Assembly (NCBI GenBank): GCA_903789495.1
Contig: CAIFEQ010000011.1
Coordinates: forward strand, 1-55,809
DNA: 55,809 bases
Direction: 5' to 3'
From: an uncultured Erysipelotrichaceae bacterium
GTDB lineage: Bacteria > Bacillota_I > Bacilli_A > Erysipelotrichales > Erysipelotrichaceae
Shown: positions 1 through 8,487 of the stretch, one piece after another
Layout: each line of letters begins with the position of its first letter
How positions within the stretch are numbered: the first letter of the stretch is position 1
Translations under genes and position numbers: made by a program
Notes under the pieces: model-generated
The model's input: only the letters and a program-made list of their open reading frames with translations
Told to the model about the DNA's origin: nothing
Databases searched by the model: none

Positions 1-59
1 GAACCACGATTTCCTGTCTGAAGTTCCTGGAATGGTTCCCGTCGTGGTATTTCGGGTAA
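1..59 (+). CDS. C-terminal end of an unknown protein (partial)
   Basis: A frame open from the window edge ends at TAA 57-59. The visible end is rich in Trp, Phe and Tyr (…KFLEWFPSWYFG), as at the end of a membrane protein. The next gene starts directly at base 60, which suggests one transcript. Only 19 codons are visible, so the family cannot be named. Confidence 0.45.
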   Translation, partial: TTISCLKFLEWFPSWYFG

Positions 60-1766
60 GTGATCATGAAAGCATGGCTGGCAAAAAACCGGCGGGCCCT
101 GCTGGTCAGTCTGGTCCTGTCCCTGATCTTCATCTATCCCTGGCTGCTCAAGGATCAGCTGGGGCTGGAGCATGATACGCTGTTTCATCTGTCCCGTCTG
201 GCGGGACTGAAGAATGCCCTGCAGCGCGGGGATTTCCTTCCGCGCATCTATCCGGAGAAGAATCTGCACTTCGGCTATGCCGCTCCGATGTTCTACAACG
301 ACTTCCTGCTGATTCCCTTTGCGGCCCTGTACGGGGCGGGGATGCCGTTAAGCCGGGCATTTCAGCTGATGATCTTCTGCTATACCTTCTGCTCGGCCTT
401 CACCATGTACCGCCTGCTGGCCTCCTTATGCCAGCGGCCGGGGATCGTCACGCTGGGCACCACCGCCTGGGTGTTTGCCAACTACCGCATCACGGATACC
501 TATGTGCGCAGCTCGGCCGGCGAGATCGCCGCGCTGATCTTCCTGCCGGTGCTGGTGCAGGGCATCCATGAGCTGCTGACGGATCAGCAGAAAGAAGCCG
601 GCAGACAACTGAGTGCTGCATTTACCGGCGTCCTGCTGGCCCATAATCTGTCCTTTCTCATGGACCTCTTCCTGCTGGCGGTCTTCCTGCTGATCAATCA
701 CCGCCGGCTGCAGAACCGGCACCGCCGAACGGTTTTCTTCAGTCTGCTCAGGGCCTTCCTGCTGACCTGCTGGTTCACCCTGCCCATGCTGGAGCAGCTG
801 GCTTCCCAGGAATTCACGGTGGACTACTGGATCACCAGCAGCAATCTTTCGTATCACGCCTTAAGCTGGCAGAACTATCTGGTCAACCGGACCGTCTTCG
901 GCCTCAGCGGCAGCGATATCGCGATTGAGAAGCAGATGGTGGTCAATCCGGGGTATTTTGCCATGCTGGCACCGCTGGCCTGGTTTGCCCTGCCGAAGGA
1001 ACAGCGCCGGCCGCAGCATTTCCTGAAACAGTGTCTGATCCTGGGCTATGTCTGCCTGCTGCTGCCCAGCAGGCTGGTGCCCTGGGATCTGCTGGTTATT
1101 TTCCGGCCTCTGCAGTTCCCCTGGCGCTTCATGACCCTGGCACTGGTCCTGCTGGTGCTGAGTGCCTGCCTGGTGCTGGATCAGCTGCCCTTCTTCTCCA
1201 GACGCGCGGCGGCCCGGGTGCTGAGTGCGGTGCTGGTGGCGGAAGGCATCTGGCACCTGGCCCCGGTCCTGGACCGGACGACGGTCATCACCTCCGAAAC
1301 CACCTATGACGACCTGCTCGAAGGCCGCATCATCGATCCCTACTACCGGCAGACCTACGTGGCCATGGAGACCGGCTACAGCGGAGAATATCTGCCCTCC
1401 GGCTCGCCGGATTTCCGCACCTATGGCCGCACCCTCAAGGATGCCGACGGGCTGTCCATGTCCTGGCAGCTGACCTGTGACGGTGCCAAGACCTCGGTGA
1501 CGATCCCCGAAGACGCAGATTCCGACTGGTATGTCTTCCCGGTTTCCTGGTACAAGGGCTATCAGGTGTACCACGATGGCGAAAAGGTGGAAACCTTTGC
1601 CGGGCCGGACAAGATGGTCAGCTTCGTGTACGATGGTGCCGGCACCTATACCTGCGTGTATGCCGGCACGCCCCTGCAGACCTTCAGCCGTCTGCTGTCG
1701 GCCGGCAGTGCGCTGGTTCTGCTGATCCTGGCTGTGAAAAACCATAAGAAAACCGTATCGGCGTGA
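60..1766 (+). CDS. polytopic membrane protein, GT-C / PTPS-related type
   Basis: The 568-residue protein has an N-terminal hydrophobic segment (about 12-32), a loop with Glu-His-Asp (EHDTLFHLSRL, about 37-47), some ten more membrane segments, a soluble C-terminal domain (about 420-540) and a last helix before a basic tail. An acidic first loop followed by many helices and an outside beta domain is typical of GT-C fold membrane proteins and of the family called 6-pyruvoyl-tetrahydropterin-synthase-related membrane protein. Those proteins are thought to act on lipid-linked sugars; the substrate here is unknown. The start is GTG 60 directly after the previous stop, or ATG 66; neither has a strong ribosome site, so translational coupling is likely. 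Function beyond a probable cell-envelope role is not assigned. Confidence 0.7.
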   Translation: MIMKAWLAKNRRALLVSLVLSLIFIYPWLLKDQLGLEHDTLFHLSRLAGLKNALQRGDFLPRIYPEKNLHFGYAAPMFYNDFLLIPFAALYGAGMPLSRAFQLMIFCYTFCSAFTMYRLLASLCQRPGIVTLGTTAWVFANYRITDTYVRSSAGEIAALIFLPVLVQGIHELLTDQQKEAGRQLSAAFTGVLLAHNLSFLMDLFLLAVFLLINHRRLQNRHRRTVFFSLLRAFLLTCWFTLPMLEQLASQEFTVDYWITSSNLSYHALSWQNYLVNRTVFGLSGSDIAIEKQMVVNPGYFAMLAPLAWFALPKEQRRPQHFLKQCLILGYVCLLLPSRLVPWDLLVIFRPLQFPWRFMTLALVLLVLSACLVLDQLPFFSRRAAARVLSAVLVAEGIWHLAPVLDRTTVITSETTYDDLLEGRIIDPYYRQTYVAMETGYSGEYLPSGSPDFRTYGRTLKDADGLSMSWQLTCDGAKTSVTIPEDADSDWYVFPVSWYKGYQVYHDGEKVETFAGPDKMVSFVYDGAGTYTCVYAGTPLQTFSRLLSAGSALVLLILAVKNHKKTVSA

Positions 1767-1776
1767 TACGGTTTTT
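1749..1776. terminator. intrinsic terminator between convergent genes
   Basis: An 11-bp perfect stem (AAAACCGTATC / GATACGGTTTT) with a 5-nt loop is followed by five T. The stop codon of the membrane-protein gene lies in the hairpin. On the opposite strand the stem is also followed by a T-rich stretch, so it can end the pheT transcript as well. Confidence 0.85.
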
Positions 1777-1784
1777 CCTTGTGC

Positions 1785-4184
1785 TCAGACCCGCAGCACT
1801 GCCTGCAGGTTCTCCTGCAGCGCAAGCACAATCTTCTGATGCTCGGCATCGACCTCTTCATCTGTCAGAGTCCGCTCATCGGACTGATAGGTGATGCGCA
1901 GGGCGACGGATTTTCTGCCCTTCTCCACGTGCTCGCCTTCATAGATATCGATGATCTCGGCGGAACGGACGATGGCAGAGCCGGCACCGGTGACCTGCTG
2001 CAGCAGCGTCTCGGCCGGCAGATCCCGGTCGACGATCATCGAGACATCCCGGATCACGGACGGGAAGCGGTCCAGATCCGCAAACGTGAGGCGGGAAGGC
2101 GGCAGCTTCTCGGCCACCTGCATGTCCATCTCGGCATACAGGATGTCTTTGAGATCAAACTTTTCCGCGTAGGCCGGATGAATCCTGCCGAAGAGCCCGA
2201 GGAAGGTATCGTCCAGCCAGACCTCGGCGCTGGCATACGGATGATAGTGCTTCGTATCCCGCTGATTCTGGCGGAAGCTGATGCGGTCCTTCTGGAATCC
2301 GCAGCGGCCCAGCCAGCTCTCCAGGATGCCCTTCAGGGTATAGAAATCGGTATGCCAGACATTGTGGTGCAGCGGATCGCTGTTCAGTCGGCCGTCCAGG
2401 ATCAGGCCCAGCCGTTCCCCTTCGATGTCCTTGCCGTAGACGCGGGAGATCTCGAAGAGGCAGTTGTTCTCCGACCCGTGGTTCTGGTTATAGGCAATCG
2501 TTTCCAGCATGCTGTTCATGAGGTCGGTCCGCACATAGGCATGTGCCTCGCTCATCGGCATGGCCAGCGGAATCGGCTCGCCGACGCCGAATCCGGTTTC
2601 TTCGACATAAGCCTTCGGCACCAGGGTGTAGGAGATGATCTCATTGAAGCCGAAGCCGATCATCGTATCCTGGGTCAGTCTTCTCAGCTTCTGCACATGG
2701 TTCAGGGAACCCACTGTCGGCTTGGTCCGGGGCAGCGTATCCTCCAGGGAGTCAAACCCGATCAGGCGGATGACTTCCTCATCCACGTCGGCCTTGCCTT
2801 CCATATCGATCCGGTAACTGGGAATATGGCAGGTAATGGCATCCCCGTTCACTTCAGGACGGAAATCCAGCCACTTCAGCACCTCGGTGACCTGATCCAT
2901 GGTGAACTTCGTGCCCAGCAGGTCGTTGCAGTGACTCAGCGTTTCCACGATCACCTTTTCCCTGGTATCGACGGTGCCGGCATGCACGGTCTGCTCAAAC
3001 CCGGACGCATCTGCGTATTCGCTCAGCAGCTGCACGGAACGGTCCATGGCCTTCAGGACACTCTGCGGTTCCAGCCCCTTGGCATAGCGCTGGGCCGCTT
3101 CCGTCATCAGGTTCAGCCGGATGGAGGTCCGCCGGATCTGGGCATAGTTGAACTGCGCCGCTTCGATGAAGATGCTGTGGGTGTTCTCGTCAATCATGGA
3201 CTCTTCGCCGCCCATGATGCCGGCGATGCCGGTGACCTCGCCGCCCTGGGTGATCAGCAGATCGCCCTTCTGGATTTCAAAGTCCTTGCCGTCCAGCGCC
3301 TTGAAGGTCAGGGCCCGGTCGTCGCGGACCGTGATCTCATGGGCCGGCAGCTTGTCGAGATTGTAGTAATGCAGCGGCTGGCCGGTTTCCAGCATGACGA
3401 TGTTCGAGATATCGACGACGTTGTTGATGGAGTTCATGCCATAGGCATGGAGCTTGCGCCGCATCCATTCCGGGGAGGGGCCGATCCGGACGTGGTTGAC
3501 CACCTTGCCGTAGAAGACCGAGCACTTGTCGGTTGCCGTGGCCACCCTGAAGTTCCCCGGTTCCCCGATGTCGGCAGCGCCTTTGCACTGGGGCAGGGAC
3601 AGCGGCCGATGCAGGATGGCCGAGACTTCGTGGGCCATGTTCCACATTGCCGAGCAGTCCGCCCGGTTCGGGGTCAGGGAGACATCGAGAATCGTGTCAT
3701 CCAGGCCCAGATAATGCAGCACCTCATGACTGCCGACCGGGGCATCTTCCGGCAGTTCCTCGATGCCGGCGATCTGCTCCGGACGCAGGTATTTCTTTTC
3801 CACGCCGAGCTCCAGCAGCGAGCACAGCATGCCGTCGGAGATCTCGCCGCGGATGTCCCGTGTCTGAATCGTCTTGTCCGGCAGCTCAGCACCCGGCAGA
3901 GCCACGATGACCTTCAGGCCCGGGCGGCAGTTCGGGGCTCCGCAGATGATCTGGCGGACCTCGTCCTCCTGATCCCCGACACGGGTTCTGGTGATCTGCA
4001 GATGGTCGCTCCGGGGATGCGGCCGGCACTCCAGGACCTCGCCGATGACCAGATTGGTGCCGCTTGCCAGACTCTCCAGCCCTTCGACTTCCAGACCGGC
4101 ATTGGTCATGCGGTCGGCCAGCTGGGCCGGCGTAATGCCGGAGAGATCCACCAGTTCACTCAGCCAGTTAAAACTTAATCTCAT
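1785..4184 (-). CDS. pheT: phenylalanine-tRNA ligase beta subunit
   Basis: The 799-residue length matches the bacterial PheT family. The order of domains fits: an N-terminal MRLSFNWL start, an EMAP-II-like tRNA-binding OB domain (about 40-150, with GMLCS), the B3/B4 editing region (about 210-380, LTPNRADC and MGG), B5 (about 400-480), the catalytic-like core (about 490-690, YTLVPKAYVEE), and a ferredoxin-fold anticodon-binding domain at the end (about 705-799, FPSVIRDVSMIVDRDL). It forms the (alpha-beta)2 enzyme with PheS and carries the editing site that hydrolyses Tyr-tRNA(Phe). It follows pheS by 17 bp and is in the same T-box-controlled transcript. Confidence 0.97.
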   Translation of the reverse strand: MRLSFNWLSELVDLSGITPAQLADRMTNAGLEVEGLESLASGTNLVIGEVLECRPHPRSDHLQITRTRVGDQEDEVRQIICGAPNCRPGLKVIVALPGAELPDKTIQTRDIRGEISDGMLCSLLELGVEKKYLRPEQIAGIEELPEDAPVGSHEVLHYLGLDDTILDVSLTPNRADCSAMWNMAHEVSAILHRPLSLPQCKGAADIGEPGNFRVATATDKCSVFYGKVVNHVRIGPSPEWMRRKLHAYGMNSINNVVDISNIVMLETGQPLHYYNLDKLPAHEITVRDDRALTFKALDGKDFEIQKGDLLITQGGEVTGIAGIMGGEESMIDENTHSIFIEAAQFNYAQIRRTSIRLNLMTEAAQRYAKGLEPQSVLKAMDRSVQLLSEYADASGFEQTVHAGTVDTREKVIVETLSHCNDLLGTKFTMDQVTEVLKWLDFRPEVNGDAITCHIPSYRIDMEGKADVDEEVIRLIGFDSLEDTLPRTKPTVGSLNHVQKLRRLTQDTMIGFGFNEIISYTLVPKAYVEETGFGVGEPIPLAMPMSEAHAYVRTDLMNSMLETIAYNQNHGSENNCLFEISRVYGKDIEGERLGLILDGRLNSDPLHHNVWHTDFYTLKGILESWLGRCGFQKDRISFRQNQRDTKHYHPYASAEVWLDDTFLGLFGRIHPAYAEKFDLKDILYAEMDMQVAEKLPPSRLTFADLDRFPSVIRDVSMIVDRDLPAETLLQQVTGAGSAIVRSAEIIDIYEGEHVEKGRKSVALRITYQSDERTLTDEEVDAEHQKIVLALQENLQAVLRV

Positions 4185-4201
4185 GATGTTTTCCCTCCTG
4201 C

Positions 4202-5239
4202 TTACTCAAACCGCTCGAAGTTCTTCAGGAAGCGGACGTCATTGGTGTAGAAGCTGCGGATATCATTGATGCCGTACTTGAGCATGGCCAGGCGCTCCAG
4301 ACCGAAGCCGAACGCATAGCCGGTGATCTTCTCGGGATCAAAGCCGTTCATTTCCAGCACATGCGGATGCACCATGCCGGAGCCGGAGATCTCAATCCAG
4401 CCCGAATGCTTGCAGATGGAACAGCCCTCGCCGTTGCAGAACGGACAGGAGACATCGACTTCGACACTGGGTTCCGTGAACGGGAAGTAGCTGGGCCGGA
4501 ACCGGATCCGGCGGCCCTTGCCGAAGATCGTATCGGCGACATACTGCATGTGGCCCTTCAGGTCGCCCAGCGTGATGTGCTCGCCGACCACCAGGCCTTC
4601 GCACTGCATGAACTGATGGCTGTGCGTCATGTCATCATCGTCGCGGCGGTAGACCTTGCCGGGGCAGAAGACCTTGACCGGAATGTGCCCGCCGGCCCGT
4701 TCCAGTTCCCGCATCTGCATGGCCGTGGTCTGCGTGCGCAGCAGCGTATTGGGATCAATGTAGAAGGTATCCTGCATGTCCCGGGCCGGATGGTCCTTGG
4801 GAATGTTGGCCAGCTCGAAGTTGTAGTAATCCAGCTCGACTTCCGGCCCTTCCGCCTCGGTGAAGCCCATGCCGACAAAGAGATCCTCCAGTTCCTTCCA
4901 GATGAGCATCAGCGGATGCCGGGTGCCGATGCGCATGGCATCGCCGGCCAGCGTGATGTCGACCCGTTCCGCTTTCAGCTGGTTCTCCAGCGTCTGGTCC
5001 TGCAGTTCTGCCTGCCGCTGTTCCAGAGCATCTTCCAACGTCTGCTTGCAGGCATTCACCTTCTGTCCGAAGAGCGGCTTCTCTTCCGGCGGCAGCTGCT
5101 TGAGCTGTGCCATCAGCCCCTGAATCCGGCCCTTCTTGCCAAGGTACTGGGTGCGCAGCTGCTGCAGCGTCTCCAGACTGTCTGCCTGCTGCAGGGCAGC
5201 CAGTGCTTCTTTCTGCAGCTCTTCTACCTGATCTGTCAT
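4202..5239 (-). CDS. pheS: phenylalanine-tRNA ligase alpha subunit
   Basis: The protein is 345 residues from ATG 5239, which has a GGGG ribosome site 6-9 bases upstream. An in-frame start at 5287 is possible on paper but lies inside the T-box terminator hairpin, so it is rejected. The N-terminal coiled-coil arm (about 1-80, binds tRNA-Phe) is followed by the class II core: motif 2 around FRPSYFPFTEPSVE, the Phe/ATP pocket HPARDMQDTFYI, and motif 3 FGFGLERLAMLKYGI near the end. It charges tRNA-Phe together with PheT. The gene order RNA methyltransferase – (extra gene) – pheS – pheT resembles ysgA-pheS-pheT of Bacillus. Confidence 0.97.
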   Translation of the reverse strand: MTDQVEELQKEALAALQQADSLETLQQLRTQYLGKKGRIQGLMAQLKQLPPEEKPLFGQKVNACKQTLEDALEQRQAELQDQTLENQLKAERVDITLAGDAMRIGTRHPLMLIWKELEDLFVGMGFTEAEGPEVELDYYNFELANIPKDHPARDMQDTFYIDPNTLLRTQTTAMQMRELERAGGHIPVKVFCPGKVYRRDDDDMTHSHQFMQCEGLVVGEHITLGDLKGHMQYVADTIFGKGRRIRFRPSYFPFTEPSVEVDVSCPFCNGEGCSICKHSGWIEISGSGMVHPHVLEMNGFDPEKITGYAFGFGLERLAMLKYGINDIRSFYTNDVRFLKNFERFE

Positions 5240-5475
5240 AAATCCCCTTTCTGAACGAAAAAACGTTCCTGCCTCCAGGAACGCCATGCACGCGGTACCA
5301 TCCTGATTCGCATGACAAGCATGCGCACCTCAATTGCTCCATAACGGAGAGAACCGGGGAGGATTGGTCCCGCTGGAAAAGTGAATTCCCTGCCCCGTCT
5401 GCAGAATCATTTCAGCCTTTCTGATTCCTCTCTGCGCATCCGGCGGGCAGCTACTGGTCTTTTCGTTTCGCTTTA
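5240..5475 (-). promoter_or_regulatory. T-box riboswitch leader, Phe-specific
   Basis: Read on the minus strand, the leader shows the main T-box signatures. AGAGAGG (S-turn/AG-bulge region) and GGCTGAAA (distal loop) mark stem I. A TTC triplet followed by A lies at 5385-5383 in the expected specifier region, the codon for Phe. The T-box itself, AGGATGGTACCGCG, is at 5304-5291 (consensus AGGGTGGNACCGCG). An intrinsic terminator lies just before pheS: stem CGTTCCTG / CAGGAACG (5264-5283) plus six T (5263-5258). Uncharged tRNA-Phe should pair with the specifier and the T-box bulge and stop terminator formation. Confidence 0.93.
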
Positions 5476-5480
5476 TCTAG

Positions 5481-5509
5481 ATTTTAGGCACTTGCGCCGG
5501 GAAAATCAA
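5481..5509 (-). promoter_or_regulatory. promoter of the pheST T-box transcript
   Basis: TTGATT (5509-5504), a 17-bp spacer and TAAAAT (5486-5481) on the minus strand place transcription start about 5474, right at the T-box leader. The -35 box overlaps the stop codon of the upstream gene. Confidence 0.7.
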
Positions 5510-6213
5510 TTCCCGTCTGCATTCTCTTCGGGTGTGTCTTCCAGGGCCTGGTAGATCGCATCCAGGTCTTCGCTCTGGGCGATGAAGGCATTGCCCAGCA
5601 GCTCTATCTGGGACCCGTCAAACAGGAACCCGCCCTGATCCGGACAGACGATCACCGACTCCACCTCACTCTCCAGCTGGCGGATCATCCGCTCCAGCTG
5701 GTCTTTCTTTTCCTGGTAGTTCATCAGCAGGCCGAAGCCGCGGGCAATGTCCAGCCCCTGATGCACTTCGTCATCCTGATCACGGAATTCCTGCATGAGC
5801 ATCAGGGCACCCGCCCCGATGCCGATCAGGATGCCGTCATACCGTTTCAGCTCGGCAGCCAGATCCTGGTCTTCCAGCACATGCATGGCTGCGGAGGCAT
5901 CATTGGCGGCCAGCACCAGCACATCCGTGTCCGCCAGCACCCTGTGCAGACGCTGCGGATCGAGGTCATAGAAATCCAGGATCCGGATATCCCGCTTCTC
6001 GAGCGCATAGGCCAGAAACGGCCGCCGGTAGGTATAGACCGCGTCCGCGTCCTGCAGGATATCCTGCCGGTAGTAATCCGCATCACTGGCCCAGCCCTCA
6101 TCCGACAGGACGGGCAGGATCGTAACCTTCTGGCCCCGATGCAGCAGCGCGGCCAGATCTTCCTGGGCCCAGGGCTGATCAAAATTGAAGTTGTTGAAAA
6201 ACAGGGCAATCAT
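5506..6213 (-). CDS. peptidase S51 / type 1 glutamine-amidotransferase-like protein
   Basis: The 235-residue protein has the class I glutaminase-like alpha/beta fold pattern of peptidase E (S51). It shows an N-terminal FFNNF strand, the ILPVLSDEGWASDADYY segment, LVLAANDAS in the middle and ILIGIGAGALML about residue 130. In S51 enzymes the last motif carries the nucleophile (G-x-SAG-A); here Gly stands where Ser is expected, so peptidase activity is doubtful. An acidic tail rich in Glu and Asp follows. It starts 10 bp after the methyltransferase gene and ends inside the pheST promoter. It may bind a small molecule or be a pseudo-enzyme; the role is unknown. Confidence 0.65.
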   Translation of the reverse strand: MIALFFNNFNFDQPWAQEDLAALLHRGQKVTILPVLSDEGWASDADYYRQDILQDADAVYTYRRPFLAYALEKRDIRILDFYDLDPQRLHRVLADTDVLVLAANDASAAMHVLEDQDLAAELKRYDGILIGIGAGALMLMQEFRDQDDEVHQGLDIARGFGLLMNYQEKKDQLERMIRQLESEVESVIVCPDQGGFLFDGSQIELLGNAFIAQSEDLDAIYQALEDTPEENADGN

Positions 6214-6222
6214 CTGATCTGC

Positions 6223-6951
6223 TTATTTCCTCCGATAGTGATACATCAGAATCCCGCCGGCCACCGCCACATTCAGGGATTCAAAGCCATCCATCTCAAT
6301 CCGGATCCGCTCATCCGCCAGCTTCAGCAGCTCTGCATGCATGCCCTGCCCCTCATTGCCAAGAATCAAGGCCAGTTTTTCACAGGCCGGCACCTGCTGC
6401 ATCGGCCGGGCCTGCTGAAGCGCGGTGGCATAGATGCGTACTCCGTCCTGCTTCAGCTTATCGATGGCCGCCGCCAGATCCGTGCGGACCACCGGCAGGG
6501 CAAACAGCGCCCCCTGAGTGGAGCGGACCGCCTTCTCATTATAGAGATCACAGCAGCCTTCGGAACAGAGAATGCCCTGAAAGCCAAAGCTTACCGCCGT
6601 GCGGATCAAAGTGCCCAGATTGCCGGGATCCTGCACATCATCCAGCAGCAGCAGCCGTTCCCGGGCCGTGACTGCCGCTGTTTTCTGCCGGCAGACCGCC
6701 AGCAGATGGGTGCCGCTGGGATTGGCGGACAGCTTATGCAGGATGGCCGGGGTCACCAGGATGACCGGCACGCCGGGAAAGTCCCGGGGCGTATCGGTCA
6801 GGATCTCTTCGACGGCACCGGCCTTCAGGGCTTCCTCCGTCAGATGTTCCCCTTCCACCAGGAAGAGACCCAGCTGATCCCGGTATTTCTTCTGATGCAG
6901 GGAGGCCCACTTCCGGACCCGGCTGTTCTGCACGCTGTCGATACGTTCCAT
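6223..6951 (-). CDS. SpoU/TrmH-family rRNA 2'-O-methyltransferase (YsgA-like)
   Basis: The 242-residue protein begins with an rRNA substrate-binding domain (about 1-75, SVQNSRVRKWASLHQKKYR… FLVEGE). It continues with the SPOUT methyltransferase domain, which has the three knot motifs: motif 1 DDVQDPGNLGTLIRTA (about 117-132), motif 2 LILGNEGQG (about 195-203) and motif 3 IEMDGFESLNVAVAGGILMYH (near the end). SAM binds in the knot and a 2'-OH of 23S rRNA is the usual target of this subgroup. Its place next to pheST is conserved with ysgA of Bacillus. The exact nucleotide modified cannot be read from the sequence. Confidence 0.9.
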   Translation of the reverse strand: MERIDSVQNSRVRKWASLHQKKYRDQLGLFLVEGEHLTEEALKAGAVEEILTDTPRDFPGVPVILVTPAILHKLSANPSGTHLLAVCRQKTAAVTARERLLLLDDVQDPGNLGTLIRTAVSFGFQGILCSEGCCDLYNEKAVRSTQGALFALPVVRTDLAAAIDKLKQDGVRIYATALQQARPMQQVPACEKLALILGNEGQGMHAELLKLADERIRIEMDGFESLNVAVAGGILMYHYRRK

Positions 6952-6957
6952 ACAAGC

Positions 6958-6966
6958 ATTCTAGCA
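6958..6966 (-). promoter_or_regulatory. extended -10 promoter of the methyltransferase gene
   Basis: TGCTAGAAT on the minus strand, seven bases before the gene, is an extended -10 element (TGn plus TAGAAT). No good -35 is seen 17 bp upstream. Confidence 0.45.
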
Positions 6967-7008
6967 CAGCTGCCAAAAGCGGCTGAAAAACGCAGAATTT
7001 CCGCTTTC

Positions 7009-7070
7009 TTTACCTGAATTTAACTGTGTTAAATCAGCCGGTTTTACATTCGTGGGCGATACTTTTTACG
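7009..7070 (+). promoter_or_regulatory. candidate PhoP boxes upstream of pstB
   Basis: TT(T/A)AC-type hexamers occur with an 11-bp register: TTTACC at 7009, TTAACT at 7020 (exactly 6+5), TTTACA at 7043 and TTTACG at 7065. Direct repeats of TT(A/T/C)A(C/T)A with 5-bp gaps are the known binding pattern of Gram-positive PhoP. The palindrome TTTAACTGTGTTAAA (7019-7033) overlaps the second box. A GATACT at 7058-7063 could be the -10. The regulator itself is encoded downstream. Confidence 0.5.
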
Positions 7071-7089
7071 GAAGCTGAGGAGGACGTAT

Positions 7090-7836
7090 ATGGCCGAAAT
7101 GCACATCGAGCATCTGAATCTCTGGTACGATGATTTTCAGGCTCTGAAGGACATCAACCTGGACATTCAGAATCACGAGATTCTGTCATTCATCGGACCA
7201 TCCGGCTGCGGCAAGTCGACATTCCTGCGCTGCCTGAACCGGATGAATGATCTGATTGACGGCTGCCGGGTTGAAGGCACGATCACACTGGACGGAGAAA
7301 ACATCAGACAGATGGAAGCGTCCCTGCTGCGTCAGCGGGTCGGCATGGTGTTCCAGAAGGCCAACGTGTTCCCGATGAGCATTTATGATAATATTGCCTA
7401 CGGACCAAGAATCCGCGGGCAGAAGAACAAGACGGCCCTGGATGAGATCGTCGAACGTTCGCTGCGGGAAGCAGCCATCTTCGAGGAAGTCAAGGACATC
7501 CTGCAGAAGTCTGCCCTGAGTCTGTCCGGCGGTCAGCAGCAGCGGATCTGCATTGCCCGGGCCCTGGCGGTACAGCCGGAAATCCTGCTCATGGATGAAC
7601 CGACTTCCGCCCTGGATCCGATCGCAACCGCCAAGATCGAGGAGCTGGTCACCCAGCTCAAGAAAGCCTACACCATCGTCATCGTCACCCACAACATGCA
7701 GCAGGCCATGCGGATCTCGGACCGCACCGCCTACTTCCTGCTGGGCGAGATGATCGAAGTGGGGCCGACAGAGACCCTGTTCAATACGCCGCGCGATCAG
7801 CGCACGCGTGATTATATTACGGGGAGGTTTGGATAA
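7090..7836 (+). CDS. pstB: phosphate ABC transporter ATP-binding protein
   Basis: The 248-residue ATPase has Walker [10 protein letters not shown] (36-44), the Q-loop, signature LSGGQQQR, Walker [13 protein letters not shown] and the H-switch VTHNMQQA. The segment [15 protein letters not shown] between Walker A and the Q-loop, and [19 protein letters not shown], are PstB-specific. It powers PstC-PstA for high-affinity phosphate uptake. The ATG is preceded by GAGGAGGA. It is followed by phoU after 5 bp. Its partner genes pstS, pstC and pstA are not next to it but lie on the other strand at 18.7-21.5 kb. Confidence 0.97.
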   Translation: MAEMHIEHLNLWYDDFQALKDINLDIQNHEILSFIGPSGCGKSTFLRCLNRMNDLIDGCRVEGTITLDGENIRQMEASLLRQRVGMVFQKANVFPMSIYDNIAYGPRIRGQKNKTALDEIVERSLREAAIFEEVKDILQKSALSLSGGQQQRICIARALAVQPEILLMDEPTSALDPIATAKIEELVTQLKKAYTIVIVTHNMQQAMRISDRTAYFLLGEMIEVGPTETLFNTPRDQRTRDYITGRFG

Positions 7837-7841
7837 TTCCT

Positions 7842-8477
7842 ATGCGTCGGAACATTGAAGACAAGCTCAACGACCTCAACACATCCATGATCGACATGGG
7901 TGCCCAGTGCGAACAGATCATCGCCTGCGTGGAGAAGGCACTCAGCGAGCATGACAGCGAAGCCATCGCCATGGCACAGGATCTGCAGCAGGAGATCCAG
8001 CAGAAAGGGGCGCACATCGAAGAACTGTGCCTGCATATTCTGCTGCTCCAGCAGCCGGTCGCCGATGACATGCGCGCCGTCACCGCTGCTCTGAAGATGG
8101 TTACCGACATGAGCCGGATCGGCGAAATCTGTGCCGACATGTCCGAGGAAATCGGCTACCTGGGCGAAGATGGCGGTCCGGCCTCTCTGCATGAGATGGC
8201 CGACACGACCAGCGGCATGGTCACCCGGGCCATCGATGCCTATGTCCAGAAAGACTATGACGGGGCGGAATCCGTCATCCAGGAAGACGATACCGTCGAT
8301 GAGCTGTTCCTGCAGACGCGGGACAGGCTGATCGAAAGCATCCGTTCCCGCAGCAAGGGGGATGACAAGGCGGTCGATCTGATCATGATTGCCAAGTACT
8401 TTGAAAAGATCGGCGATCACGCCGTCAATATTGCCAGCTGGGTGCAGTTCTCCCTGGCCGGAAACAGAAAGGACTGA
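7842..8477 (+). CDS. phoU: phosphate transport/signalling regulator PhoU
   Basis: The 211-residue all-helical protein has two PhoU repeats with the acidic metal-binding patterns: MRRNIEDKLNDLNTSMIDMG in the first half, and MIAKYFEKIGDHAVNIASW at the end (the E-K-x-x-D-H-A signature). PhoU connects the Pst transporter to the PhoR kinase and dampens the phosphate response. GGGGAGGT, within the end of pstB, serves as ribosome site. It is 10 bp before the response-regulator gene. Confidence 0.95.
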   Translation: MRRNIEDKLNDLNTSMIDMGAQCEQIIACVEKALSEHDSEAIAMAQDLQQEIQQKGAHIEELCLHILLLQQPVADDMRAVTAALKMVTDMSRIGEICADMSEEIGYLGEDGGPASLHEMADTTSGMVTRAIDAYVQKDYDGAESVIQEDDTVDELFLQTRDRLIESIRSRSKGDDKAVDLIMIAKYFEKIGDHAVNIASWVQFSLAGNRKD

Positions 8478-8487
8478 GGGGAAAAAG

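Noticed and set aside
1779-4178. 799-codon open frame on the plus strand
   Set aside because: Exact antisense of pheT with low-complexity composition and no start signal.
5240-5287. Longer N-terminus of PheS
   Set aside because: The extra 16 residues are encoded by the T-box terminator; the ATG at 5239 has the ribosome site and matches the family length.
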